A stretch of 64,000 bases of DNA from Astragalus membranaceus (Eukaryota > Streptophyta > Magnoliopsida > Fabales > Fabaceae), in contig CM076854.1 of assembly GCA_039519185.1 (NCBI GenBank), forward strand, positions 20,321,456 to 20,385,455. The letters are read 5' to 3'. Within the stretch, counting starts at the first letter, position 1. Each line of letters opens with the position of its first letter. Positions 10,241 to 23,200 of this stretch are shown one piece after another. A model generated the notes under the pieces. It worked only from the letters and a program-made list of their open reading frames with translations, was not told the DNA's origin and made no database searches. Made by a program: the position numbers and the translations under genes.

Positions 10241-12034
10241 AGAACTGCCAATCTGATGTCCAACTCACAACTTTCTCACTTTCGCTCTTCGTTCGCTCTC
10301 GATTCGATTCCTAATTTCCGTCCCACCTGAAACTCAGAGATTCCCAAATATTCCAGATAGTATACAATTCATTTTATTTCAACGAGTTAATCACAACTTC
10401 GCAAATTGTCCAACAATTTCATAAAAACCGTAAAAACGCGAATTTTCTCAAAAACGGTTTTCGGTTCCAAAATCTTTCGAAAACGGATAATGCCTTATGA
10501 CTCAAAACCGATATATTTTCAAGACACATAAAAATATTTCTATCCGTGAGTAGAACTCACCCGGTTGACGATCCCCGAGAAGTCGCGTCCTCGCTCGAAC
10601 AACTGAACCGTTAACCACTCGAACAATCCCCGTAATCACGAACACGCTCCTAGTGCTTCCGCATCTGGACTCGATGGGTCCCACATGCACCACCAGTAAC
10701 TCGATCAAATTCTTGCTACTGAACACTCATCCGGTACTTGAGTTGACGACCCTCGAGACTTATGACGAATCGAACCCTTAATCCAACGAACCGTTATTTC
10801 CAGATTTATTTCTAATTTCCAGAATCAAGGAGCAGTTTTGAAACAGAGTTATCTCAGTCAATCCTTAACAAAATCTACTCAAATCAGTGCCCATTTTGAA
10901 GATAATTTTGTCTTCTTTCTGATGGTCAAGGATTCACACGCATGCATCCAGTGGTTTGGGAGATATTAACAAAACAAGATGACTGGTTCAGGACAGTGTT
11001 TGATTCTGAAACCGAAACTTGTGAACAGGATATCTCTCTCATTTCTCCATGAAATCATACGGTTCTTGTGCCCAAAATGAAGAGCTTTTTGTCTAGTGTC
11101 CAGAGGGACAAGAATCACGATCATCGGAGTTGTGTGCAGGGAGATACGATGAAATCACTGAAGGTATACCATACGGGTTTTACCCAGAATTTTGTTGAAC
11201 TCAACACATCCATTTCAATCCTTTGCAAACCACGAATTTGAGTTCCAACTCCAGCCCAACAACTCATACTTCGAAGCCAGCAACCAATTCACTATCCATG
11301 GAGTTCCAATTCGCAATGTGGCTTGCTCATGGGTCCTAGGGCTGAACCTTGTCTTCACACTTCACCCCCAAGCTTCAAAAGACACATGCAATGAAATCTT
11401 TTTGACCTTGGCCATGGCTGAGCTTGGAACCAGAAAATGGTGGAAGAGAAAGGATGGGGAATGAGTCTATGAACTTGTTACAGTTGTGAAGGGAATGAAA
11501 AATGAGAGAGAATGGTACCAAGATGAGCCACATGCATGAAGTGTTGAGGAAAAGCTCCCCCCCTTCACCTTCTCCCTCACTCTCTCTTCTTGGTTCCTTT
11601 CTTTTTCTTATTTTCTGAAGTGCTTTGGTTCTGCCCAGCTGAAAGGGTAATATCATGTTTTAATGGGCTGAGGGTGTCAATTGGTTGGAAAAGACCAAAT
11701 TGCCATTGGTTCATTAAGTCATGGTTTGGAGGCTAAAACTCTATTAACCCCCATGTTTTTCCATTCGGCACAGGTTTCTCGACTACCTTTCGTTCGAGTT
11801 GCGACTAATTATTTCATTCAATTGATAAATCTTCGATGTGAGGCGAAATGACGATTTTACCCTTCAGCTGAATTGTTCATTTAAATTATGACTAAGCCAC
11901 AATTGAATGTAGAGTAGGATTTCTTTGGACTTTTCCTCGAATAATAATCTCCGAGACACGACTAATTATTCCCACAAATAATTAATCGGTCCTAGGCATC
12001 ATAATACGGGTCTTTAAAAATTAGGGATGTTACA

Positions 12035-12049
12035 ATCACCCCAACTTTT
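12035..12049 (-). promoter_or_regulatory. G1 polypurine tract
   Basis: The minus strand reads AAAAGTTGGGGTGAT immediately before the LTR start. This is the expected place and composition for the plus-strand DNA primer of a reverse-transcribing element. Confidence 0.75.
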
Positions 12050-12342
12050 AAAAATTTTGTCCTCAAAATTGACAAGACGAACCTTAAGCAAAAGATATTG
12101 ATATCGGGTTATCATGTCCTCTTTCAATTCCCGAGTAGTCTCTTCGGCTGAGAAGCCTTCTCAGCCTACCTTGACAATCGGAATAGTCCTTGACCTCAAT
12201 GTCTTCACGCCACGCCCTAGGATATGACTAGGATAAGGTTGGAATGATAAATCCGGTCGAAGATCGATCGTTTCAATGCTCAACGGCTGAAGTGGATCGG
12301 GAATACATTTTCTCAACTGAGACACGTGAAAGACATCATGAA
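12050..12342 (-). pseudogene. pol: G1 Pol C-terminal remnant
   Basis: On the minus strand this reads LHDVFHVSQLRKC, then a proline/leucine-rich linker with LSFQPYPSHILGRGVKTLRS, RTIPIVKVG, an in-frame stop (TGA, 12161-12163), and EGFSAEETTRELKEDM followed by VNFEDKIF near the end. This is the segment after the integrase catalytic core in plant Ty3/gypsy Pol (HDVFHVSQLRK linker and chromodomain-like end). The stop sits where family members usually have tryptophan, so TGG to TGA is likely. Reverse transcriptase, RNase H and the integrase catalytic core are absent upstream. Confidence 0.75.
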
Positions 12343-15300
12343 GATACAGACTTTCTTCAGAAATTAGCTATTCCGACCTCTTGAAAGCTGACACTACTTG
12401 TTATGGACAATGGAATGCCTACAATCTGTTGACGATACGAACTCATAGTTATGGTATCCACACATCCTGCACTATCGAAGTCAGGAACTCGGAAGATTTC
12501 GGCCTAGCCGTAGCTTGAATTGGAACGAAACGATGACTGTAAGAGAATTTCCTTGGAATCAAACCATACGGTATCCAGAAGAAAAATTTTCTTCTCTTCC
12601 CGAGTTACGCTCACATAAGCGCTTGACTCATTTTACTAAAAATCTCGACTGAAGCAAACAGCGTTATTTTATAAAACAGGTTGACTCTCGCTCCAAGGAA
12701 TCTAGGAGCGATTTTCCTTGCAACCGAATCTAGGGAAAACTCTAAAATAAGAGCAAAATATTCTTTCATTAAATCGGTTCCAAAACTTGAAAGTACAATA
12801 GTTCCATTTAATGAAAATTCTTTTCAATGGGGTTTCTAATGACGATAGTTTGAAAATACGACTATCCCAAAAGTTAATTCACCCCAACTTATAGATGACC
12901 TAACTCAATGCACGGCGCCCCAACAAAGCGGAATCTCATTCTCTGGTATTTAAAAGTTACGAGTTTGAAAGTGAGAGTAAAAGTGTTACTTTGTTGGAAC
13001 CAGCCATTTGTTCGATCAAGATCTCACAAACTTCTATTATCGTGCTTGAGTTCGGCTCCATTAAGACAAAACAAATGGGTTCGTTCGAGGAAGGGATCGG
13101 GATGGACATTGAGCCGAAAGGGAAAACGGGTATTTGTTTTAAAATCGTTCCAAGCCGCTTTTCTATTCGATTCAATTCATTTCCCTTCAATTCCTCTCTC
13201 GAATCAGTCCAAGATAAAACTTCGAGGTTAGAACAAAGGCTTGCATTTCGTGGCAAAAATAGACACGACACAATTGTCTCAAAAGACTATACAATGGTTA
13301 TAGGATGCACTATCAAGGACTCATGTGTCATACATTCACTGTCCAATCATTTAGTCTCAGACCGACCTACGGTTCATCCTCAGACATTCTTCCATCATAC
13401 TGGTGTGTTGGGTAAAAGAAAGATGCACTATGCGTATTCAACTCATCGAATTCTTAGAAAGCCTCGTGTACTGGCTAAATCAGACAACTCTGAATTCAGT
13501 ACATACTTGCTTTATTGACATCTTGCCGATAGATTATTAGCATGGTGAAACTAGCTTCGATCCATCCGATGGATCAAGGTCATAACAAATTACTGTCAAC
13601 CCTAACGGGATCCAGATTAACGATTGGAGTTTCACTTCAGTAGAGGAAGCTTGAGCACTAGAAATGCCGAAAGATGATTGCCCTATAACGTGGCTTGATA
13701 CTTCTCCGACTAGCTATTATATTCACGTGTTACCTAGCCTTCCATTACTTCTGAGCAAACGTTTTGGGTAACCCACATCTTTGGTTATCTTAGAAACATT
13801 TCTAGTATTTCAGGTAGTCACCGGTACAACCGATGTTTGATCTAACCCAAAATAACGATAAGGGTGCGTCTTTCGACCATTATGACTCTGTCCTCATAAT
13901 TGAACCTACAGTTCGGTGCCCTTATACAGGTTATGGGTCATTCAGGATTGTCTAAGTCAACGACTTATCCAATCACAGTTGTCTTTTTAGATCAACTAGG
14001 CTTTGCATTTCGATACCTATCTTTCATAGATATTGTTTACTCGGATCTTAAGGAGATGCGGATTTCGATATTAGAAATCTTACTAGAATGACATAAGGTT
14101 TTCTTTAGAAGATGAGATTTAGAGTCATCCTAGACAATCCTTGGTTTCTCGATTAACTTTGATGTAGTAATTATTCTCGGATTAGTCACGAACTTGAAAT
14201 TGCGGTGGCACCAGGGAATTTTTGAAAACAAAAGTTATTTTTGGAATCACACGAGCACACCATAAGTGTCCTTGTATTGATTCGTTAAATTTATCATTTA
14301 GAATTTTCCTTGGCCCAGCTTCTCTCCGAACTTCCGCGACTATCCATACATAATTATTACATTTAATTAATATAGCTTCAGAATGGGTTCTAGGAGTCTA
14401 AACTGACTGATTGGAGATCCTTTTTCGAATTTCCCGTACAACAGGGAGGTCCACATTCCACGAATGCCTAGAGTTTACGGTTCAGATTTAAAACAGAGGT
14501 ACACTTCAAAATACAATTGAAGATACGGTTCACAACCCATTCATCGGTGTAGATATTTTCGTTAGCTTTCCAACGCCTCTCGGAACATAAAAATCGGAGT
14601 TCCGGAGAAGAAGTTACGAACAATTGGGTCGGAAGACTAACGAGAATTTCTCACAGACCGTGATCGGAATGCTTCCAGCAGCGGATTGAAATCAGGTTAC
14701 TTCTACTGATTACACATACTGATTTGCTTTGAAGGATTTGATTCACAATTCCTGATCGGGACTTAACCTGATCGGCACATTATGACCCTGCTAGTCAATA
14801 CTGGCAACGGAGTATCTTTACTCAGCTAGCTTTATCATCTGTCACATCGTGACTCGGAAGAAGAAGAATCGGGATCTGTTCTTGAAACTTTCTGGAGGGA
14901 CTTCCTCAACTGATACCTAAACTGGGATTGGCTTACTCCAGAAGGTGAGATTTATGATGAAACCGATATCTCTATAACTGATAAGCTGACAAAATAAGGT
15001 CAGGGTTTCGGGTGTTAACTAATCTGACAGATTTCAGTACACTGACGTTACTGTCGCACAATGGCTTCGTTTGATTTGTACTTCTCGATGAGATCAAAGA
15101 CGTTTCATGCCGTGACTCACTAGCCGCATCAGATTTATTTACTGAACAACCGCCCACAGTTTCCTCGAACCATTGCGGATGCCCATCCTTGTTCCCAAAT
15201 GTAATATGTAGCCCTCTGCTGCCGCTGCACGTTCTGATGGAACGAGAAGGCTGAGAATCCTATGGTGTAAGGTCTCGGACATTTTCGGGGCTGAGGCAAC

Positions 15301-15464
15301 TATCTGTCATAATTTTCCGTAACTTACATGAAACATTGAGTTGATCCTGACTCAATACGTCACATAATATACTAAAAAGGTCTGACACATAATTGTCTAA
15401 GTCCCTAGCTGACTCGATCCTATGTTCTCGACCCGAAGGTCACTACGTCCGACAAGGCCGAACC
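12343..15464. other. non-coding interior of G1
   Basis: About 3.1 kb without a recognisable Gag, protease, reverse transcriptase or integrase on either strand. The longest frame (12991-13518 plus, 175 codons) shows no domain and is antisense to the element. The final 300 bp are probably the 5' leader that follows the primer site in element sense. Confidence 0.65.
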
Positions 15465-15476
15465 GCTCTGATACCA
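15465..15476 (-). promoter_or_regulatory. G1 primer-binding site (initiator Met tRNA type)
   Basis: The minus strand reads TGGTATCAGAGC, two bases from the LTR end. This is the standard initiator-methionine tRNA primer site of many plant LTR elements. Confidence 0.93.
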
Positions 15477-15983
15477 AATGTAACACCCCGGTATTTCTTT
15501 AACAAAGAAATACCTAAATATACAATTTGGTATAAATCAGAGTATAAAAATTCCTGTTTAGATATACATCTTTACAAGAAACAGCGAAAACTATAAAAAT
15601 ACAATTAATACAAGCTCGAGTCATACGACCGAATACAGAGACAAATACAGGAGAACATGGATAACTATCAAAGAATCAATCTTCAGTCTTCTCCTTGAAC
15701 CCGACAACCAACTGTGCCGCCTGCTGTCCTGATAACCTGTTCTCTGTAAAAACAACAAATATGGATTGGGTGAGACAACTTGTCTTAGTGAGTCCTACCG
15801 TGCCCCCTCACCGACACTCGGTTCGATTATTAAACTGTTAACAATCATATTAATAACGAACATGTTACAGCGAATTGTTGATCGTGAACCTTGCCACAAA
15901 TCTCAACAAGTCGAGTCCAATCAAACAAGTCTTTATGTTTTATGAGGGACAGCCGGTTGTGAACAACCACGAATACCGGAGGA

Positions 15984-16325
15984 TTATATTTGTTGATTAG
16001 TGTAAACCAGCGGCGAAACTCCACTCATCCCGGTACACAATCATGTAATTAATTTGTTTAGTATAATCCGGTGGCGAAACTCCACTCATACCGGAAAATT
16101 ATATTTGTTGATTAGTGTAAACCAGCGGCGAAACTCCACTCATCCCGGCACACAATCATTTAATTAATTTGTTTAGTATAATCCGGTGGCGAAACTCCAC
16201 TCATACCGGAAAATTATATTTGTTGATTAGTGTAAACCAGCGGCGAAACTCCACTCATCCCGGCACACAATCATTTAATTAATTTGTTTAGTATAATCCG
16301 GTGGCGAAACTCCACTCATACCGGA
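15984..16325. repeat. 115-bp tandem repeat in G1 right LTR (3 units)
   Basis: Unit starts fall at about 15984, 16099 and 16214, an exact 115-bp period. It has one unit more than the left LTR, so a unit was gained or lost since insertion or during replication. Confidence 0.92.
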
Positions 16326-16796
16326 AACCCGTGAGTTGACCACGCCAAAACACATACAGGGCCTAGATAAGGGGTCATGACTACCCTCTCTAGTATACTA
16401 CTTGTCAGGTCGTCACCCAACGAACGATATATATACGACAATACATATCAACGATCACCAAAGGATCAAACATAAGCTTATGATACTTATTCCATTTCAT
16501 TCCATAATCCATTTATGAAGAGTTCTATTAACTTCCAGAATTATAATCAATTCCAGGTCTTATATCCATATATAAGTTCAGCCCAACCATTACTCAGTGT
16601 GCTCACACGTAATCTAGGGTTTTCGTTCTCGACCAAATAGGTTTCAAGACTCTTTTTCAAAAATATAGTTTGAACGGTTTGAAATTATGTTTTCAATAGG
16701 TTGGTAGCTTTAAAATTGTTTGGGGAAGGGATTAGGAAAGGTTCGGGATTGAACGGAGCGTTGAAACGAGAAAACGGAGTCACGCATCAGAATGAA

Positions 16797-16965
16797 CAGT
16801 GGCGCGCGGCGCGCGACTCATGCGCGAGTGGCGCGCGAGTTGACAGAACCAATTTCACAGTGGCGCGTGGCGCGCGACTCGTGCGCGAGTGGCGCGCGAC
16901 TCGTGCGCGAGTGGCGCGCGACTCGTGCGCGAGTGGCGCGCGACTCGTGCGCGAGTGGCGCGCGA
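16797..16965. repeat. expanded 22-bp GC-rich array in G1 right LTR
   Basis: Four copies of the 22-bp unit beginning GACTCGTGCGCGAGTGGCG run head to tail, against a single copy in the left LTR. The ARDSCASGAR and REWRAT frames here are repeat translations. Confidence 0.92.
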
Positions 16966-18771
16966 GTTGACAGAACTGCCAATCTGATGTCCAACTCACA
17001 ACTTTCTCACTTTCGCTCTTCGTTCGCTCTCGATTCGATTCCTAATTTCCGTCCCACCTGAAACTCAGAGATTCCCAAATATTCCAGATAGTATACAATT
17101 CATTTTATTTCAACGAGTTAATCACAACTTCGCAAATTGTCCAACAATTTCATAAAAACCGTAAAAACGCGAATTTTCTCAAAAACGGTTTTCGGTTCCA
17201 AAATCTTTCGAAAACGGATAATGCCTTATGACTCAAAACCGATATATTTTCAAGACACATAAAAATATTTCTATCCGTGAGTAGAACTCACCCGGTTGAC
17301 GATCCCCGAGAAGTCGCGTCCTCGCTCGAACAACCGAACCGTTAACCACTCGAACAATCCCCGTAATCACGAACACGCTCCTAGTGCTTCCGCATCTGGA
17401 CTCGATGGGTCCCACATGCACCACCAGTAACTCGATCAAATTCTTGCTACTGAACACTCATCCGGTACTTGAGTTGACGACCCTTGAGACTTATGACGAA
17501 TCGAACCCTTAATCCAACGAACCGTTATTTCCAGATTTATTTCTAATTTCCAGAATCAAGGAGCAGTTTTGAAACAGAGTTATCTCAGTCAATCCGTAAC
17601 AAAATCTACTCAAATCAGTGCCCATTTTGAAGATAATTTTGTCTTCTTTCTGATGGTCAAGGATTCACACGCATGCATCCAGTGGTTTGGGAGATATTAA
17701 CAAAACAAGATGACTGGTTCAGGACAGTGTTTGATTCTGAAACCGAAACTTGTGAACAGGATATCTCTCTCATTTCTCCATGAAATCATACGGTGCTTGT
17801 GCCCAAAATAAAGAGATTTTTGTCTAGTGTCCAGAGGGACAAGAATCACGATCATCGGAGTTGTGTGCAGGGAGATACGATGAAATCACTGAAGGTATAC
17901 CATACGGGTTTTACCCAGAATTTTGTTGAACTCAACACATCCATTTCAATCCTTTGCAAACCACGAATTTGAGTTCCAACTCCAGCCCAACAACTCATAC
18001 TTCGAAGCCAGCAACCAATTCACTATCCATGGAGTTCCAATTCGCAATGTGGCTTGCTCATGGGTCCTAGGGCTGAACCTTGTCTTCACACTTCACCCCC
18101 AAGCTTCAAAAGACACATGCAATGAAATCTTTTTGACCTTGGCCATGGCTGAGCTTGGAACCAGAAAATGGTGGAAGAGAAAAGATGGGGAATGAGTCTA
18201 TGAACTTGTTACAGTTGTGAAGGGAATGAAAAATGAGAGAGAATGGTACCAAGATGAGCCACATGCATGAAGTGTTGAGGAAAAGCTCCCCCCCCTTCAC
18301 CTTCTCCCTCACTCTCTCTTCTTGGTTCCTTTCTTTTTCTTATTTTCTGAAGTGCTTTGGTTCTGCCCAGCTGAAAGGGTAATATCATGTTTTAATGGGC
18401 TGAGGGTGTCAATTGGTTGGAAATGACCAAATTGCCCTTGGTTCATTAAGTCATGGTTTGGAGGCTAAAACTCTATTAACCCCCATGTTTTTCCATTCGG
18501 CACAGGTTTCTCGACTACCTTTCGTTCAAGTTGCGACTAATTATTTCATTCAATTGATAAATCTTCGATGTGAGGCGAAATGACGATTTTACCCTTCAGC
18601 TGAATTGTTTATTTAAATTATGACTAAGCCACAATTGAATGTAGAGTAGGATTTCTTTGGACTTTTCCTCAAATAATAATCTCCGAGACACGACTAATTA
18701 TTCTCACAAATAATTAATCGGTTCTAGGCATCATAATACGGGTCTTTAAAAATTAGAGATGTTACACTCTC

Positions 18772-20688
18772 CATGACCTCACTAGCACGGGTTAGTGGGG
18801 TAAAACCCTAGTCACTCCTATTTTCAGAGTCTTTTGTTCTTTGACCTTAACCTCTCTAATGTTGTGTATCCACGTGCATTGAATACTTGCTCTCTAATCA
18901 AGTATTTCTTGCCTCGGCCACATCCCTCCCTGGTCACGCCTCTTTCGTCTATCGGCCGTTGGTGCCTTGGTCGAATTGCCATCGGGTCGAGGTACCCTCT
19001 AACCGAGTCTCATTGTACCTCGGTGATTCTTCTCATTCCCTCGGGGCTTCAATCTCTCTCTGAATATTTTTGCCTTATGTTTCCTGATTGAGCTTTCCCC
19101 GTGTCATGGCAAGTATTAAATTGTCTCTGCCCTAGTTCTCTTATGGTTGCCTCAACTTCTTCCTAACCGTGAAATCTTCGTTTTCCCTCGGCTAACAACT
19201 TAATTTATTTTGGGTGTTAACAAAAAGTAACATATTTAAATATTATTTAAAAAAATTAAAATACTAACCTACTATGAAGCATAGCCGCCAACGTGAAATT
19301 GATGAAGTGTAAGTATTTTTGACTTCATATAGTTTTAAAAAGATATTTAGCAACATGACCGGTATATAAATATATATATGTATATGTTACGATGGGTTTC
19401 CCTGAGAAGGTTTGTAACCAATCGGTTAGCTATGCCTGGAGATCCTCCCATAGACGAGCATATGTGTATACCGGTCGGTCCGGTTGGGAATAAAGCCCTT
19501 CGACCGACAAGCGCGGAGCCCGAAGTCATTCAAGACTAGAGGAGCTCGGCACTTACAACCCTTTAGTCAAAGGGTCGAAGTCTTCGGCATCTTACACCTT
19601 TGGTTAGTGATGAATTCCTCTGGGCACTTAGCCCTTCGACTCAGGGGCGGTGCTTCTAATGTTCACTATAATTGATTTGTTGATTGGACATGTGATTGAT
19701 GCGAATGTTCTGACCGTTTGACCCTTGACTTGACTACAACAGTTTCTTTAGTTTGACTGTCATTTTTTGTGCTTCATAAATGCTTGTTCTTGTAACCGAC
19801 CTTACACTAGTGCTATAAAAAGGGATTGAGGCTTCTTGAGTTGGTACTTCAGTCTTTTTCCTTTTGCTCCTTTTCTCTTATCACTTTCTGCAATGCTTTG
19901 CTTCTATCAGGTTGGGATCAAATCTCCATCTTCTAGTTCCTTTAGTATTCCCGCAAGTACTTCCATGTGCGACGGGAATACTAGGAAACGCGAGGTGGGA
20001 ATCCTTGATCTGTGAGAGGTATGGATTTCTATCAGCTTTTTTTTTCTCTTCCCTGCAGGAATACTCAGAGAAGTCAACGTGGTTGTCCTTATTTGGGAAG
20101 AGCACATGGTCATCCATCCTCGGCCCATTGATTTCTTCTACTGGATGTTCTAGAGAAGGAACTTTCTGTTGTAGTTAGGGCATTGGGGGTGGACCCCGGC
20201 TCCTCGACTCCGGATCATTGCTAAGGGCATCGTGGAGTGTGGGGATGGAGATATGCATGTTCCCATGAGGGGCTGCCATGAGCGGTTGCTTCTTTTGAGC
20301 GCCTGTCTTGGGAGGAAATATTTCATGTATAGATGTAGATGTATTTAACTTTCACAATGCATTTTATTGTAAATCACGTTGATATATAGATAAAGTTATG
20401 TTTTGAGTATACCTCGTTTTCTGTTTTAACGCTCGACTTATACGGTGATCAACAAGACCGTTTGGTTATCCTGACCTTTTGATTTGACGCTTCGATTTGA
20501 TTGATAAGGCGCAAAATTTGATTTGTGATCATTGCACCTGTTCCCAAGAGGGGTCGTGTCATAACTACCCCTTTTGTTGCTTGACACGTGTCGCCATCTA
20601 ACGGTGGGATACGAAAGGTTGAAACGATCTGCTCCGTTTGCCTCTTGTCCCCCCTCTACCATTGGATGGAGTGTGACCAATGGATCTG
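18772..20688 (+). mobile_element. family X composite repeat, copy A segment 2
   Basis: This continues copy A after G1. It aligns with 53470-55190, including a shared TATAAAAAGGG promoter-like stretch, CTTCAGTCTTTTTCCTTTTG after it, and a block near 20530-20680 with 'gtgggatacgaaagg'. It has about 290 bp (19275-19565) that copy B lacks. No recognisable protein is encoded. C1 cuts it at 20693. Confidence 0.75.
19813..19824 (+). promoter_or_regulatory. TATA box of family X
   Basis: CTATAAAAAGGG is followed about 30 bp later by a pyrimidine-rich stretch (CTTCAGTCTTTTTCC). The same box and spacing recur at 54216, which supports a real element promoter over chance. Confidence 0.6.
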
Positions 20689-20693
20689 CTCCG

Positions 20694-21138
20694 TGTTGAA
20701 CCAAGGTCAAACACTCTTTGTTTTGTATGATAACAAATTACAATCTGTCTACTAATGGTTACAGTTGAACAAAAGTACAAGACATGAATCAAAGATAAGG
20801 ATCTCTTAAAGTGTAGCGGCTTGGAGGAGAAGCTACTCTAAAGTTCAAGAACTATTTGTTAATCTGCTTTTGATAGGACACCATGTAAGATCCTATCACT
20901 TCAGTTCTATAACTTTTAGTAGTTGAGAGATGAATTTTTAAAAATATAACTGGTGTTTTTAAAAGCATAAAATCGATTATGCACTTGATTTTTAAGGAGA
21001 AAGGAAGCAAGAAATCGACTATGACTTATGTTTTTAAAAGAACATGTTTTTGGAAGAAAACAATCGATTCATGACTTCTTGTTTTAAAGCAAACAATCGA
21101 TTTATGACTTGGTGTTATTTAAAGCAAAGAATCGATTT
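20694..21138 (+). repeat. C1 left LTR, outer part
   Basis: These 445 bp match 27993-28437 of the right LTR with the same length. The match stops after ATCGATTT at 21138, where foreign sequence begins. Confidence 0.92.
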
Positions 21139-21178
21139 ATGAAAAAACAGACTGCCACCAAATGTACTGACCTAATAC

Positions 21179-21306
21179 CCGCTTTAACACTGTCTTCATG
21201 ATGTAAAGGTACAACTGATCATCAACTATATCATCAGGTTCATCATCATTACCAACACTGGATTTTCTACCATTCCTAAACTCTGAAATTTGAAACCACT
21301 CTTTTA
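21179..21306 (-). pseudogene. captured exon, unknown gene
   Basis: On the minus strand a CTGACAG acceptor precedes 42 open codons and a GTATTAGG donor follows. The frame includes KEWFQISEFRNGRKSSVGND, an acidic stretch DDEPDDIVDD, and LYLYIMKTVLKR. This looks like a true internal exon of a host gene rather than transposon coding sequence, but I do not recognise the family. Confidence 0.5.
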
Positions 21307-22799
21307 CTGTCAGTAGAGAGTTATAAATAAGAAATTAGAAAGAATCGTATCATACACAATGAGGGGAAAAATATTTCGAAAACATGCATCTTTGATTAAT
21401 AAGAAATAAATGACATGATAGAGGTTTAGTTATAGTCAATTCCAAATTTCAACAGCAGACCAAATTCTATTGAATTTCAACAGCATTTTAGTCCATTTTA
21501 CTACACTTACCAAGCATTGTAATCTCAACAGCTGCAAGTTTAATGTTGCATCACACTGCAATGAAAATTCAATAGAATGTCATATGACAATCATCAACAT
21601 AGCAAATAATGTATATACTAATTTTAAGGGATTATTTCTAAAAGGACAGTAGGTTAGCATATCTATAGTGTAGTAACCAATTATCTGCATACAAAGCTCA
21701 AACCTACAAAGAAAAATATTTCCTCAAAACTCAAGCAATATGGACTGAATATTTATGGTGTGAAAACTCAGAACCTTTTCCACATTCTCAATCATTACAT
21801 TCACATTGTATGCCATTCTTCTCTTTTCTTAAACAGTAGAAGCCAATCTAACAATGTTGTACTCGATGAAAAAGAATATTCCCAAAAGAGAGAAATAAGA
21901 TTTTGATATCAGAAGAAATAAAATGAATTACCAATTAATTTATCATTGCAATTCTTATCAGAGGATCATAACAATTTGAAAAACAAAAGTAATACAAATA
22001 GATACCATACCACATGTTATTCTCTATTGGGTCTTGTAAGCATTGAATCTTCAATTGGCACAACTTTGGCTCTGAACTAACTGGGTTACCATTCATAGTT
22101 GTCTCCTACATAAAACTCCTAGAGGGGTAGCACATTAGAAGAAAGAGAATCACCATCAAGAACTATGGGGAAATTAATATACTTCCTAGTTGCACTTGCA
22201 CAGTCTCCGGGATTTAATTAAGCTCATTATGAAATTAAGCATAAAAAATTAGCATGATAACAGAGTATAAAATAATTCAGTCGCATAAATAAAAATTACT
22301 TCACTACATAAAGATACCAGATTATATTAAAGATTTGACTCAAAATATAGAGAATATAGCAAATTAAACCATAAGGACATTAAAAATAAAACTAATCCTC
22401 ATTAACATTACAGCAATTACAGCAATTCAGATTACAGCTTACAGAGCTGAACTAAACAGTTAACATTGCATCTCTTGTAGACGCATCTTCATCATCAAGA
22501 AGTAAACCACGCTCATCCTTCTTCCTCCATGCTTAGCAAAGCCTTATCAACCTAATACATCGCACACTCCAAAAAATCAAACAAACACCCATTGTTAGGG
22601 TTGATTAAATATCGCACAACCCAAACATCATACCTGGTGGGTTTTTTCGTTTTTTCGATTCTGGTGAGATGATGAGATGAGAAAGATGATGAAATGAGAA
22701 GCAGTAATGGTTGAAAGACAGATTTTAGGGTTTTTCGTTTCTGGTTTTTGATTTTTTTAAGGAAGATGATGAGATGACAATCTTGTGTTGTAGAAGATG

Positions 22800-23200
22800 A
22801 GGGTTTTAGGGTTTGGTTGTGTGAGAGAGAGAATCGCAGAGAAGTGAGTGACTGAGATGAAGGTTGAGAATAGCGAGAGGGAGAGAAGTCAGTGAGAAGA
22901 AGAGAGAATAGCGAGAGGGAGAGAAGTCAATGAGAAGATGAAGGTTGAGAAAAAAAAAATTGATGAAGCAAGGGATGAAGATCTTGTCTTCGTGAGAGTG
23001 AGAGAATGAGAGAATGAATTGGAAGGGATGAAGATCTGAATGGGAAAGAGAGAGAGACAGACGCAGAGAAAAAGAGAGAATGGAAAGAGTATATGAGTAG
23101 ACCGGAGAGAGGAAAAACAAAAGTGAGGGAAAATAGGATGAAAGTGAAAATTGAAATTCAAATTCAAAAGGGGATAGAAAAAGAGGGAAAATATGAATGA
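22800..23200. repeat. GA-rich low-complexity tract
   Basis: Repeated GAGAGA, GATGAGATGA and 'gagagggagagaagtca' units; the 'gcgagagggagagaagtca' phrase occurs twice (about 22873 and 22911). Serine/leucine-rich frames on the minus strand are artefacts. Confidence 0.8.

Larger units (their letters stand above)
8930..12034 (-). repeat. G1 left LTR (3' LTR in element sense)
   Basis: It is 3105 bp, starting TGTAACACCCCGG and ending GATGTTACA. It differs from the right LTR by scattered substitutions and is 183 bp shorter, which is explained almost entirely by one fewer 115-bp unit (115 bp) and three fewer 22-bp GC-rich units (66 bp). Confidence 0.93.
8930..18766 (-). mobile_element. G1: minus-strand Ty3/gypsy LTR element with eroded interior
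   Basis: Two long direct repeats (8930-12034 and 15479-18766), each TG...CA, are flanked by the 5-bp duplication CTCTC (8925-8929 and 18767-18771). The sequence GCTCTGATACCA just left of the right LTR is the reverse complement of an initiator-methionine tRNA primer site, so the element reads on the minus strand. Next to the left LTR the minus strand shows a purine tract (AAAAGTTGGGG). The 3.44-kb interior keeps only the tail of Pol and otherwise has no recognisable frame. Long LTRs with a mostly non-coding interior resemble the LARD class of non-autonomous elements. Confidence 0.93.
15479..18766 (-). repeat. G1 right LTR (5' LTR in element sense)
   Basis: It is 3288 bp, TGTAACACCCCGG to GATGTTACA. 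It carries three 115-bp units (15984-16325) and an expanded GC-rich array (16797-16965). Element transcription, if any, would start here and run toward lower coordinates. Confidence 0.93.

Noticed and set aside
12908..13518. Possible host gene inside G1 (175-codon plus-strand frame)
   Set aside because: No domain, antisense to the element, and overlapped by similar-length frames on both strands; looks like chance openness.
16701..17061. Frames with repeated ARDSCASGAR-type peptide
   Set aside because: Translation of the 22-bp GC-rich repeat in an LTR, in several frames and both strands.
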